Part shown: piece by piece, positions 53,905-61,959 of the stretch
How positions within the stretch are numbered: the stretch's first letter is position 1
Layout: every line of letters starts with the position of its first letter
Assembly (NCBI RefSeq): GCF_900115005.1
Contig: NZ_FOUY01000017.1
Location: forward strand, 1 to 64,000
Reading direction: 5' to 3'
Length of the DNA stretch: 64,000 nucleotides
Source: Pseudonocardia ammonioxydans
GTDB taxonomy: Bacteria > Actinomycetota > Actinomycetes > Mycobacteriales > Pseudonocardiaceae
Position numbers and translations under genes: made by a program
The notes under the pieces: generated by a model
What the model saw: the letters and a program-made list of their open reading frames with translations, nothing else
Told to the model about the DNA's origin: nothing
The model's database searches: none

Positions 53905-54566
53905 GCGCCGTCCCCCTGATCGCCCGAACCCGAGCCGCCCGGCTGTGCGCCGCCCGGTTCCGGGTCCTCCTCCTGGGCGATCCACACCCCATCGCTGCCG
54001 TCGGTCTCGGCCAGCGACACGAGGATCTGCTCCGAGCGGGAGGTGGGGACGTTCTTGCCGACGTAGTCCGCGCGGATCGGCAGCTCGCGGTGCCCGCGGT
54101 CGATCAGGACGGCGAGCTGGACGCTGCGCGGGCGGCCCTCGTCGCGCAGCGCGTCGAGTGCCGCCCGGGTGGTGCGCCCGGACATGAGGACGTCGTCGAC
54201 GAGCACGACCAGCTTGTCGTCGACGCCGCCCTCGGGCATGGCGGTCGACTCCAGTGCACGGGCCGGGCCGCGGCGCAGGTCGTCGCGGTAGAGGGTCGCG
54301 TCCACCGAGCCGACGGCCGGTGCGACGCCGGTGAAGTCCGCGATCGCCGCGGTCAGGCGGTGGGCGACGTGGACGCCCCGGGTCGGGATGCCGAGCAGCA
54401 CCAGGTTATCGGAGCCGTCGGGCCCGAAGGCGGTCTTCTCGATGATCTGGTGCGCGATGCGGGCGATGGTGCGGGTGACGTCGGCGGCGCTGAGCAGTTC
54501 CCGGCCGGGCTGCTGTTCGCGCCCGGAATCCCGGGCACCGACGTCCCCGCGGCGGTTCTGCGCCAC
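53901..54566 (-). CDS. pyrR: PyrR bifunctional regulator/uracil phosphoribosyltransferase
   Basis: PyrR binds pyr mRNA in response to UMP and can also make UMP from uracil and PRPP. The 221-residue protein has the PRPP-binding loop [14 protein letters not shown] near residues 117-131 and an extended C-terminal tail rich in Gly, Glu and Pro. AAGGAG 8 nt before GTG 54566 supports the start. It is the first gene of the operon pyrR-pyrB-pyrC-carA-carB-pyrF, which is linked by overlapping stops and starts. Confidence 0.95.
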   Translation of the reverse strand: MAQNRRGDVGARDSGREQQPGRELLSAADVTRTIARIAHQIIEKTAFGPDGSDNLVLLGIPTRGVHVAHRLTAAIADFTGVAPAVGSVDATLYRDDLRRGPARALESTAMPEGGVDDKLVVLVDDVLMSGRTTRAALDALRDEGRPRSVQLAVLIDRGHRELPIRADYVGKNVPTSRSEQILVSLAETDGSDGVWIAQEEDPEPGGAQPGGSGSGDQGDGA

Positions 54567-54580
54567 GAGAGATGCTCCTT

Positions 54581-54600
54581 CCCCGCCTCACCGGACGGGC
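54581..54600 (-). promoter_or_regulatory. PyrR-binding RNA hairpin in the pyr leader
   Basis: Read on the minus strand, the leader contains CCCG-TCCGGTGAGG-CGGG immediately before the AAGGAG ribosome site of pyrR. TCCGGTGAGGC matches the conserved PyrR-binding loop (UCCNGNGAGGY) and the flanking bases form the stem. Its position by the ribosome site suggests translational repression as described for mycobacterial pyrR rather than attenuation. Confidence 0.7.
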
Positions 54601-54642
54601 TTAAAGGACGATGTTGCCCGGCCAAACTAGCAACCGGCACGG

Positions 54643-54673
54643 TGTGACGCGGGCCCGGCCGCACCGCGTCACA
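54643..54673. promoter_or_regulatory. 10-bp inverted repeat upstream of pyrR
   Basis: TGTGACGCGG and CCGCGTCACA are perfect complements separated by 11 bases, 77 bp before the pyrR start. This could be an operator for an unknown regulator of the pyr operon. No promoter box pair is convincing next to it. Confidence 0.45.
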
Positions 54674-55140
54674 TGTGCGCTGCACCGCTCCCCCGTCACC
54701 CGGACGAGGTCACGTTCCGGTCACGATGCGCAGTGGCCGCGGCGGCGGCCCGCGGCCCCACTGCGATCCCCGGTTCTGCCCATGACACCCACAGGGGCGG
54801 GTGGTACCAGCCCGGCATCCACACCCAGCGCTACCGCTGACGAGGGATGCAGGACTGCCCCGTTCGTGTGGGAAAGCGCTCGTCAACCCCCCGAGCAGGG
54901 GGTCGAACTTGACCGCGCCGGACCGGACCCGGAGGATTACTCTCCGTATCAATCAGGGAACGTGTAGCAGGGATCGGGGCGAGCGCGACGGCCGGGGAGC
55001 CGGGCGCCCGCCGGTGGTACCGGCGCCGCCAGGCCCGGGCGGGAACCACCCACAGGGGCGACGACCCGGCCACCACCCGGCACACCGCCGGTGATCGACG
55101 GGCGGGGCTGCCGGCACGGACCGTAGGAACGAGGGGATCG
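54674..55140. promoter_or_regulatory. pyrR-bldD divergent intergenic region
   Basis: No gene is supported in these 467 bases. They presumably hold the bldD promoter and a leader. TCACCC-GGACG-AGGTCA at 54696-54712 differs by one base from the BldD operator TNACNC-N5-GNGTNA. TTGACC near 54910 could be a -35 box but no matching -10 is clear. Confidence 0.35.
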
Positions 55141-55632
55141 ATGGGCGACTACGCCAAGGCGCTCGGGGGGAAGCTCCGGGCGATCAGGCAGCAACAGGGG
55201 CTGTCGCTGCACGGCGTCGAGCAGAAGTCGGGCGGACGCTGGAAGGCGGTCGTCGTGGGCTCCTACGAGCGCGGCGACCGGGCGGTCACCGTGCAGAAGC
55301 TGGCCGAGCTGGCCGACTTCTACGGGGTCCCGGTGGCCGAGCTGCTCCCCGAGGGACGCATCCCGTCCGGCAGCGAGCCGGCCACGAAGATCGTGATCAA
55401 CCTGGAGCGGCTGCAGCAGCTCCCCGCGGACAAGGTGGGCCCGCTCGCCCGCTACGCCGCGGCCATCCAGAGCCAGCGCGGCGACTACAACGGCAAGGTG
55501 CTGTCCATCCGTGCCGAGGACCTGCGCTCGCTCGCGATCATCTACGACATGTCGCCCGGCGAGCTGACCGACCAGCTCATCGAGTGGGGCGTCCTGCCTC
55601 CCGAGGCACGGCCCGGCAATCCCGTGGGATGA
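55141..55632 (+). CDS. bldD: Developmental regulator BldD
   Basis: BldD represses sporulation genes during vegetative growth in Streptomyces when dimerised by tetrameric c-di-GMP. The 163-residue product has the N-terminal helix-turn-helix (LRAIRQQQGLSLHGVEQKS, VVVGSYERGDRAVTVQKLAELADFYGVPV) and a C-terminal domain with RGD-x8-RxxD (RGDYNGKVLSIRAED, about residues 113-127), the c-di-GMP-binding signature. GAGGGG lies before the ATG. It diverges from pyrR and converges on nusB, as in streptomycetes. Confidence 0.96.
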   Translation: MGDYAKALGGKLRAIRQQQGLSLHGVEQKSGGRWKAVVVGSYERGDRAVTVQKLAELADFYGVPVAELLPEGRIPSGSEPATKIVINLERLQQLPADKVGPLARYAAAIQSQRGDYNGKVLSIRAEDLRSLAIIYDMSPGELTDQLIEWGVLPPEARPGNPVG

Positions 55633-55843
55633 TCGGACCAGCGCCGGACGCGCCCCAGGGGAAGGGTGGCGCGCCCGGCGCCCGAACGGGCGGTGGCGGC
55701 GGGGATCCGCACAGTCTCCCGGCCGCCACCGGCCCGCCCGGGCCGGAGCTCCGCCCGGGTCAGAGCCTCGGGGCACCCGGCCTCGGGGCACCCGGCTCGG
55801 GTCAGAGCCTCGGGGCAGAGCCTCGGGTCGGGGCAGCCTCAAC
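55633..55843. other. Gap between convergent bldD and nusB
   Basis: The 211 bases contain direct repeats built from GGGTCAGAGCCTCGGGGCA and CACCCGGCCTCGGGG at about 55755-55835. No gene or clear hairpin terminator is supported. Confidence 0.5.
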
Positions 55844-56263
55844 TCAGAGCGTCGCGCGCAGGTGCTCGGCGATGTCCGAGATCTGGCCGAGCACCCCGTT
55901 GACGTAGCGCGGGGAGTCGTCGGTGGACAGTGTCCGCGCCAGCTCGACCGCCTCGGTGATGGCGACCGGGTCGTCGACGTCGTCCACCCACAGCATCTCG
56001 AAGACCGCGATCCGCAGCAGTCCGCGGTCGACCGCGGGCATGCGGTCGACCGACCAGCCGACGGCGTGCTCGGCGATCAGCTGGTCGATGCGCCCGGCGT
56101 GGGTCGCGACGCCCTCGACGAGGCGGATCGCGTAGTCCTGCACCGGCGGGGCGTCGTCGGTCTCGCGGCGTGCGGTCAGCACGTCCAGCGGGGCCTCCTC
56201 GCGGGCCTCCGCCTCGAACAGGATGTCCAGGGCCCGCTTGCGGGCCTTGGTGCGTGCGCGCAC
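55844..56263 (-). CDS. nusB: Transcription antitermination factor NusB
   Basis: NusB with NusE supports rRNA transcription antitermination. The 139-residue all-helical product begins with ARTKARKRALDILFEAE and contains VDRGLLRIAVFEML and PVAITEAVELARTLSTDDSPRYVNGVLG, the family blocks. It follows efp by 15 bp and starts with GTG. Confidence 0.95.
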   Translation of the reverse strand: MRARTKARKRALDILFEAEAREEAPLDVLTARRETDDAPPVQDYAIRLVEGVATHAGRIDQLIAEHAVGWSVDRMPAVDRGLLRIAVFEMLWVDDVDDPVAITEAVELARTLSTDDSPRYVNGVLGQISDIAEHLRATL

Positions 56264-56278
56264 GTCAGATCGCCCGGC

Positions 56279-56839
56279 TCAGGAGGTACGGCCGAGGTAC
56301 CGGCCGTCCCGGGTGTCGACCTTGACCTTGGTGCCGCTCTCCAGGAACAGCGGGACCTGGATCTCGGCACCGGTCTCGAGGGTGGCGGGCTTGGTGCCGC
56401 CGGTGGAGCGGTCGCCCTGCACGCCCGGGTCGGTGTGGGAGATCACCAGCTCGACCGAGGCCGGGAGCTCGACGAACAGCGGCTCGCCCTCGTGCGAGGA
56501 GACCTGCGCGACCGCGTTCTCCAGCAGGTACCGCGCGGCGTCGCCGACGGCCTTCTCCGGGATCGGGATCTGGTCGAAGGTGTCGCCGTCCATGAACACG
56601 AAGTCGTCGCCGTCGCGGTACAGGAAGGTCATGTCGCGGCGGTCGACCGTCGCGGTGTCGACCTTGGTCCCGGCGTTGAAGGTCTTGTCGACGGTCTTCC
56701 CGGTCATCACGTTCTTCAGCGTGGTGCGGACGAAGGCACCGCCCTTACCCGGCTTGACGTGCTGGAACGCCGTCACGGTCCACAGCTGGCCGTCGAGGTT
56801 CAGCACCAGGCCGTTCTTGAGGTCGTTCGTGGTCGCCAC
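56279..56839 (-). CDS. efp: Translation elongation factor P
   Basis: EF-P relieves ribosome stalling at polyproline. The 186-residue protein has three beta-barrel domains; the loop [10 protein letters not shown] carries the lysine at about residue 32, and the C-terminal signature block is [13 protein letters not shown]. Polyproline runs in this window's proteins (CarA, DUF2786 and others) are natural clients. GTG 56839 is used. Confidence 0.96.
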   Translation of the reverse strand: MATTNDLKNGLVLNLDGQLWTVTAFQHVKPGKGGAFVRTTLKNVMTGKTVDKTFNAGTKVDTATVDRRDMTFLYRDGDDFVFMDGDTFDQIPIPEKAVGDAARYLLENAVAQVSSHEGEPLFVELPASVELVISHTDPGVQGDRSTGGTKPATLETGAEIQVPLFLESGTKVKVDTRDGRYLGRTS

Positions 56840-57048
56840 GTGCGCGCTCTCCTGAGGGGTGTCGGGTCATAGCGGTCTTGCGTGCATAGCGGTCTCGGTC
56901 CTGCGGTCACCGCACCGGCACCCGGGGACGACGGCGCCACGGCTCACGGAGCGGGCGGCGCGTCGCGGGGACGTGCGATGCGTCGGGCCGCAAGGGTACC
57001 GGCACGCTGTCGACCTGGCGGTTGCGGGCCGCCTGCGAGGATGAGCCC

Positions 57049-57714
57049 ATGACGGTGCGGGTGGTGGTGGCCGACGACCAGGCGGTCGTGCGGGCGGGGC
57101 TGCGGACGGTACTGGCGGCGGCACCGGACATCGAGGTGGTCGGCGAGGCGTCCGACGGCGGCGCGGCGGCGGAGCTGGCCGAGTCGTTGCGCCCGGACGT
57201 GGTCCTGATGGACGTCCGGATGCCCGGCACCGACGGCATCGAGGGCACCCGGCGGATCCGGGCACTGCGCGACCCGGCCATCCGGGTGCTGGTGGTGACC
57301 ACGTTCGATCTGGACCGCCACGTCTACGACGCGCTGCGGGCCGGGGCGTCCGGGTTCGTGCTGAAGGACGTCGAGCCGGAGGACCTGCACGTCGCGGTGC
57401 GCACCGTGCACGCCGGTCACGAGCTGTTCGCCCCGTCGGTGACCCGGCGGCTGGTCGGGTCGTTCGTCCCGGCCGAACCGGAGCCCGACGGCGGACCGGC
57501 CGGGGCGCTCACCGAGCGCGAGCGGGAGGTCCTCGGCCTGGTCGCGGCCGGGCTGTCGAACGCCGAGATCGCCGGGCGCCTCGTCCTCGGCCCGACCACG
57601 GTGAAGACGCACGTGTCGAACCTGCTGACCAAACTGGACCTGCGCGACCGGGTGCAGCTCGTGGTGTTCGCCTACGAGCACGGGCTGGTGGGGGCGGCCG
57701 GTGCCGGCGGCTGA
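57049..57714 (+). CDS. NarL/LuxR-family response regulator
   Basis: The receiver domain has the acidic pair in VVVADDQ, the phospho-acceptor Asp in VVLMDVRMPG near residue 54, the Thr in VVTTFD and the Lys in FVLKDV. The C-terminal LuxR helix-turn-helix reads LTEREREVLGLVAAGLSNAEIAGRL...TVKTHVSNLL. Length is 221. GAGGA upstream supports the ATG. It overlaps the histidine kinase gene by 14 bases, so the two form a two-component system. Confidence 0.93.
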   Translation: MTVRVVVADDQAVVRAGLRTVLAAAPDIEVVGEASDGGAAAELAESLRPDVVLMDVRMPGTDGIEGTRRIRALRDPAIRVLVVTTFDLDRHVYDALRAGASGFVLKDVEPEDLHVAVRTVHAGHELFAPSVTRRLVGSFVPAEPEPDGGPAGALTEREREVLGLVAAGLSNAEIAGRLVLGPTTVKTHVSNLLTKLDLRDRVQLVVFAYEHGLVGAAGAGG

Positions 57715-60088
57715 CGCGCCGGGACCGGTGCCGGGCTCGCGGGCCGGTGACGCGGCGCTCGCCGCCGGCGTGTTCCTGATGGCGATGGTCGAGGTGGTCG
57801 GCACGGTCACCACGGCGGCGCCGTTGCTCCACCCCACGGCCACCGGAGCCGTCTCGGTCGCCGCCGGGATCGTCCTGGCCGGCGCCCAGGCCGGGCTCGT
57901 CCTGCTGCGCCGGTTCCGGCCGCGGCGGGCGTACGCGCTGCTGCCGGTCGTCGCCGTCACCGAGTTCTGGGCGATCGGCGCGTTCGCGAGCTACGCCTGG
58001 CCCGTGCTGGCCTTCGCGGTCGCCCGCGCGCCGGGCCGGGCCGCCGGGTGGCTGGTGGCGCCGACCCTCGGCGGCCTCGTCGCGGCCGGGGTGGTCGGCG
58101 GCGGGACGTCGGCGGACCTGGCGACGCGGGCCGGGCTCGCCACCGGCCTGGGCCTCAGCGTCGGGCTGCTCGTGCTGGCCGGTGCTGCCGCGGGCCGCTA
58201 CACCCGCTACGGCACCCGCCGGGCCGCGCAGCAGCGCCGGGTGGCCGAGCAGACCCGGCGGGCCGCCGCCCTGCGGACCGAGCGGGCCCGGATCGCCGAG
58301 GAGATCGGGAGCGGGGTCCTCGCCGGCCTGCACCGGCTGGTCGACCGGACCGCCGCCGTCGCCCCGGACCCGGGCCCGGACACGGCCACGGGCCGGCCCG
58401 CGGGCCGGGACGGCGAGGTGGACCTACGCGGACTGCGCGACGAGGCGCGGACGGTGCTCGCGGCGATGCGGCGGGTGCTCGGCGTGCTGCGGGCGCCGGC
58501 CGAGGACCCCGCCACCGCGGGCCATGCCACCGCGGGCCATGCCACCGTGGGCCCTGCCGCCTCGGACCATGCCACCGTGGACCCTGCCGCCGACGAGCGA
58601 GCTGCCGAGGGCCCCGCCGCCCAGAGCCCCGCCACCGAGGGCCCCGCCACCGAGGGCCCCGCCGCCAAGAGCCCCACCGCAGAGAGTCCTGCCGCCGAGG
58701 AGCGGGCCCCCGGCCGCGGCCCGGCGGGCGACTCCGCTGTCCCCGGCGCGGAACGCGACGCCGTGGTGGACGGTCCGGGCAGCACGGCCCCGAGACCGCC
58801 GGCCGCACCGGCCGCGCTCGGCCGGCAGCCCGTGGCCGTCCCGCGACGGACGCGCCGCCGCGTCCCGCCGCTGCCCGACCAGGCCGGGCTGATCGTGCTG
58901 GGCGTCCTCCTCGCGGTGGCCCTCCCGCTGGGCGCGCTGCCCTCGGTCCGCACCGGGGACCCGCCGATCGACCGCCTCCTCGCCTACATCGAGCTGCCGT
59001 CGCTCGGCACCCCGGTGGTGCTGCTCGCCGTCACCGCACAGTTCGCCGCGATCGCCTGGTGGCGCACCGCCCCGATCGTCGCGATGCTGGTCTCGGCCGC
59101 GGGCTCGCTGACCGCCGCGTCGCTGGGCGGCGCCAACCTCGTCGCCGACACCGGATGGCTGCTGCTGGTGTGGGGCGCGGCGTCGCGGGCACCGGCCCGG
59201 TGGTCGGGGCCTGCGGTCCTGGCCGGCACGTCGGCGGTGCTCACCGGGACGCTGCTGTCCTCCACCTGGTCCGGCCCGGCCGACGGGCTCATCGTGGCGC
59301 TGGCCTACATCTGGGTGGTGCCGTTCTGGATCGCCGGGGTGCTGGTCCGCCGGCAACGGCGCGAGTCCGACCGGCAGCGCCGCGAGCGCAGCGCCGTCGA
59401 CGACCGCGACGCCGTCGCCCAGGAACGCCTGCGGGTCGCCCGGGACCTGCACGACGTCGTCGCCCACCACGTGTCCGCGATCGCGGTGCAGGCCGGAGCC
59501 GCCCGGATGGCCGCCGACCCGCAGGTGCGCGACGAGGCGCTCGCGCACATCGCCGCCTCCGGCCGCCGGGTCGCCGCCGCGCTCCCCGAGCTCGCGGGGC
59601 TCACCCCCGACGCGCACGGCGTCGTCCTCGACGCCGAGGGCGTCGACCGGCTCGTCGCCGCCTCGCGGACGGCCGGGCTGCCGGTGACCGTCGAGGTGTC
59701 CGGGACCCCGGCGGACCCGCCCGGTGACCCCGAGCTGTTCGCCCAGCGGATCCTCACCGAGGCCCTGACCAACGTGCTCCGCCACGCCGGGCCGGCGCCG
59801 ACCCGGGTGCGGCTCGCGCACGACCCCGGGCAGGTGTCGGTCCGGGTCAGCGACGACGGCCCGGTACCCGGCCACCGCCCGGACGCCCACGGCTCCGGCC
59901 TGGGCCTGGTCGGCATGCGCGAACGGGTCTCGCTGCTGGGCGGACGGCTGCACGCCGGGACCACCGGCGGTCCGGGATGGACGGTCGACGCGGTGCTCCC
60001 CCGCTCCCCCGTCGTCCTCACGGACGAGACGCGACCGCCCCCGATCTCGTCCTCCGCGCCGATCCGGAACGACCCCCTCGGCGCCTAG
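57701..60088 (+). CDS. Double histidine kinase: degenerate half fused to an active half
   Basis: The second half is a NarL-partner kinase: membrane helices at about residues 405-555, HisKA_3 with phospho-acceptor His near residue 584 (QERLRVARDLHDVVAHHVS), and a HATPase (RILTEALTNVLRHAG, VRVSDDG, GSGLGLVGMRERV). The first half repeats the plan: helices in residues 18-165, then ERARIAEEIGSGVLAGLHRLV where the histidine is replaced by Gly-Ser, with no HATPase. Between them a low-complexity linker (residues about 264-353; ATAGH, ATEGP steps). Length is 795, twice the norm. Confidence 0.85.
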   Translation: MPAADAPGPVPGSRAGDAALAAGVFLMAMVEVVGTVTTAAPLLHPTATGAVSVAAGIVLAGAQAGLVLLRRFRPRRAYALLPVVAVTEFWAIGAFASYAWPVLAFAVARAPGRAAGWLVAPTLGGLVAAGVVGGGTSADLATRAGLATGLGLSVGLLVLAGAAAGRYTRYGTRRAAQQRRVAEQTRRAAALRTERARIAEEIGSGVLAGLHRLVDRTAAVAPDPGPDTATGRPAGRDGEVDLRGLRDEARTVLAAMRRVLGVLRAPAEDPATAGHATAGHATVGPAASDHATVDPAADERAAEGPAAQSPATEGPATEGPAAKSPTAESPAAEERAPGRGPAGDSAVPGAERDAVVDGPGSTAPRPPAAPAALGRQPVAVPRRTRRRVPPLPDQAGLIVLGVLLAVALPLGALPSVRTGDPPIDRLLAYIELPSLGTPVVLLAVTAQFAAIAWWRTAPIVAMLVSAAGSLTAASLGGANLVADTGWLLLVWGAASRAPARWSGPAVLAGTSAVLTGTLLSSTWSGPADGLIVALAYIWVVPFWIAGVLVRRQRRESDRQRRERSAVDDRDAVAQERLRVARDLHDVVAHHVSAIAVQAGAARMAADPQVRDEALAHIAASGRRVAAALPELAGLTPDAHGVVLDAEGVDRLVAASRTAGLPVTVEVSGTPADPPGDPELFAQRILTEALTNVLRHAGPAPTRVRLAHDPGQVSVRVSDDGPVPGHRPDAHGSGLGLVGMRERVSLLGGRLHAGTTGGPGWTVDAVLPRSPVVLTDETRPPPISSSAPIRNDPLGA

Positions 60089-60124
60089 CGTCGATGCCGT
60101 CGACGGCGCGGAGGAGGGGGCAGG

Positions 60125-61060
60125 ATGACGGGGAACCGGACGAGGATGCCGGCGGAGACCGGCAGCACCGGCCCGGCCGGGGCGGCGAGCACCGGCGGCG
60201 GGGTGCCCGACAGCAGCACATCCGACGCGGGCACATCCGACTCCGGCGCACCCGACGCCGGCACTCCCGATACCGACACAGCCGCTGCACCCCACGCAGG
60301 CACGGCCGCTGCGCCCGCCGGCGGGACGACCGCGAGGGGGGTCGTCCCGCCCGCGCCGCCGCCCGGCACCGGGCGGCCGGGACGCCCGTCGGTGGGCTGG
60401 ACCGAGCTGCTGGCCGCGGTCCCGATCTACCTGGTGCTGACCGCGGCGGCGGGGTTCACCCTGGTCCTCGTCGCCGAGATGGAGTCGCTGGAGTCCGCGG
60501 CCGTGCCACTGCTGGCGCTCACCGGCGCCGCCACGCTGGCGACCGCGTTCGCGGTGCTGGCCCTGCGGGTGCGGTGGCCTGCCGCGATCGGGCTGCGTCG
60601 CGCCGCACCGCGCTGGCTGCTGCTCGGTGTCGCGGCCGGCCTGGTGACCCGGGTACTGGCCATCGGGGTCGGCTGGTCCTACCAGCAGCTCACCGGGGAC
60701 CTGTCGAACCCGCAGGCCTTCCTCGGTGACGCGCTGGCCGGCGACGACGCGCTGACCCTGGCCGGGATCATGCTCACCGGCGCGCTGCTCGTCCCGTTCG
60801 CCGAGGAGCTGCTGTTCCGCGGCATCGGCTACGGCGCGCTGCGCCGTTACGGGGTGTGGGTCGCGGTCCCGGCGAGCGCGGCGCTCTTCGCGATCGCGCA
60901 CGGGGTGAACGTCATCCTGGTGATCGCGTTCGTGCTCGGGATCGTGTGCGCACTGCTCTACGAGCGGTCCCGCTCGGTCTGGCCGGCGGTCGTCACGCAC
61001 GTGGTGTTCAACGCCTCCGGGTTCCTGATCGCCTCGCTGTTCCTCGGGGGGCCGGCGTGA
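60125..61060 (+). CDS. CPBP-family (CAAX-type) intramembrane protease
   Basis: The motifs of the family are present: EELLFRG (motif 1), FAIAHG (motif 2) and HVVFNA (motif 3), within about seven transmembrane segments. The first 90 residues are a low-complexity Asp/Gly/Thr/Ala stretch (SDAGTSDSGAPDAGTPDTD) that is probably cytoplasmic and disordered. GGAGGAGGGGCAGG supports the ATG. Its stop overlaps the next gene, an ABC ATPase, so they are coupled. Its substrate is unknown. Confidence 0.88.
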   Translation: MTGNRTRMPAETGSTGPAGAASTGGGVPDSSTSDAGTSDSGAPDAGTPDTDTAAAPHAGTAAAPAGGTTARGVVPPAPPPGTGRPGRPSVGWTELLAAVPIYLVLTAAAGFTLVLVAEMESLESAAVPLLALTGAATLATAFAVLALRVRWPAAIGLRRAAPRWLLLGVAAGLVTRVLAIGVGWSYQQLTGDLSNPQAFLGDALAGDDALTLAGIMLTGALLVPFAEELLFRGIGYGALRRYGVWVAVPASAALFAIAHGVNVILVIAFVLGIVCALLYERSRSVWPAVVTHVVFNASGFLIASLFLGGPA

Positions 61061-61959
61061 CACACGGGAACGGCGCGCTCGAGATCGACACGATCACCAA
61101 GCGCTACGGGGACACGGTCGCCCTCGACGGGGTGAGCGTCGACGTCCGTCCCGGGGAGATCCTCGGGTTCGTCGGCTCCAACGGCGCCGGCAAGACCACG
61201 ACCATGCGCATCGCGCTGGGGGTGCTCGCCGCCGACTCCGGCCAGGTCCGGCTCGACGGCCGCCCGGTCGACCTCGACGTGCGCCGCACGATCGGCTACA
61301 TGCCCGAGGAACGCGGGCTGTACCCGAAGATGAAGGTCGGCGAGCAGCTCACCTACCTGGCCGAGCTGCACGGGCTGCGGCGGGCCGCCGCCCGGCGCGC
61401 GACCGCCCGCTGGGCCGAGCGCCTCGGCATCGCCGCCCGGCTCACCGACCCGGTCGACGCGCTGAGCCTGGGCAACCAGCAGCGCGTCCAGCTGGCCGCG
61501 GCCCTGGTGCACGACCCGGCGGTGCTGGTGCTCGACGAGCCGTTTTCCGGGCTCGACCCGGTCGCCGTCGACGTCATGAGCGACGTGCTGCGGGAGAAGG
61601 CCCGGGCCGGGGTGCCGGTGCTGTTCTCCAGCCACCAGCTCGACCTCGTCCAACGGCTCTGCGACCGGGTCGCGATCATCGTCGCGGGCCGGATGCGCAC
61701 CGTCGGGGCGGTCGCCGAGGTGCGCCGCGGCGCCGGCGTCCGGCTCGAGGTGCACGCCCCGGCCGCACCGCGGGGCTGGGCCGACGGCCTGCCCGGGGTG
61801 ACCGTCGACGGCACGCTCGACGGCCGTACCACGCTCCTGCTCGACCGGCACGCGAACGACCAGGACGTCCTGGCCGCCGCGCTGGCCACCGGGCCGGTGC
61901 ACGGGTTCACGCTGCGCACGCCATCGCTGACCGACCTCTACCGGGAGGTCGTGGCGTGA
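61057..61959 (+). CDS. ABC exporter ATP-binding protein (NatA-like)
   Basis: A 300-residue ATPase with Walker A GSNGAGKTT, the signature LSLGNQQR (in place of LSGGQ), Walker B VLVLDEPFSGLD and the H-loop SSHQLD. The C-terminal extension after about residue 215 is that of NatA/YhaQ-type exporters. The GTG start overlaps the protease stop. It pairs with the permease that follows. Confidence 0.9.
   Translation: MTHGNGALEIDTITKRYGDTVALDGVSVDVRPGEILGFVGSNGAGKTTTMRIALGVLAADSGQVRLDGRPVDLDVRRTIGYMPEERGLYPKMKVGEQLTYLAELHGLRRAAARRATARWAERLGIAARLTDPVDALSLGNQQRVQLAAALVHDPAVLVLDEPFSGLDPVAVDVMSDVLREKARAGVPVLFSSHQLDLVQRLCDRVAIIVAGRMRTVGAVAEVRRGAGVRLEVHAPAAPRGWADGLPGVTVDGTLDGRTTLLLDRHANDQDVLAAALATGPVHGFTLRTPSLTDLYREVVA

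Noticed and set aside
57701..60088. Two separate kinase genes wrongly joined by a missing stop
   Set aside because: One continuous frame covers both halves including the low-complexity linker, and the first half lacks any HATPase, so it would not be a working kinase on its own.
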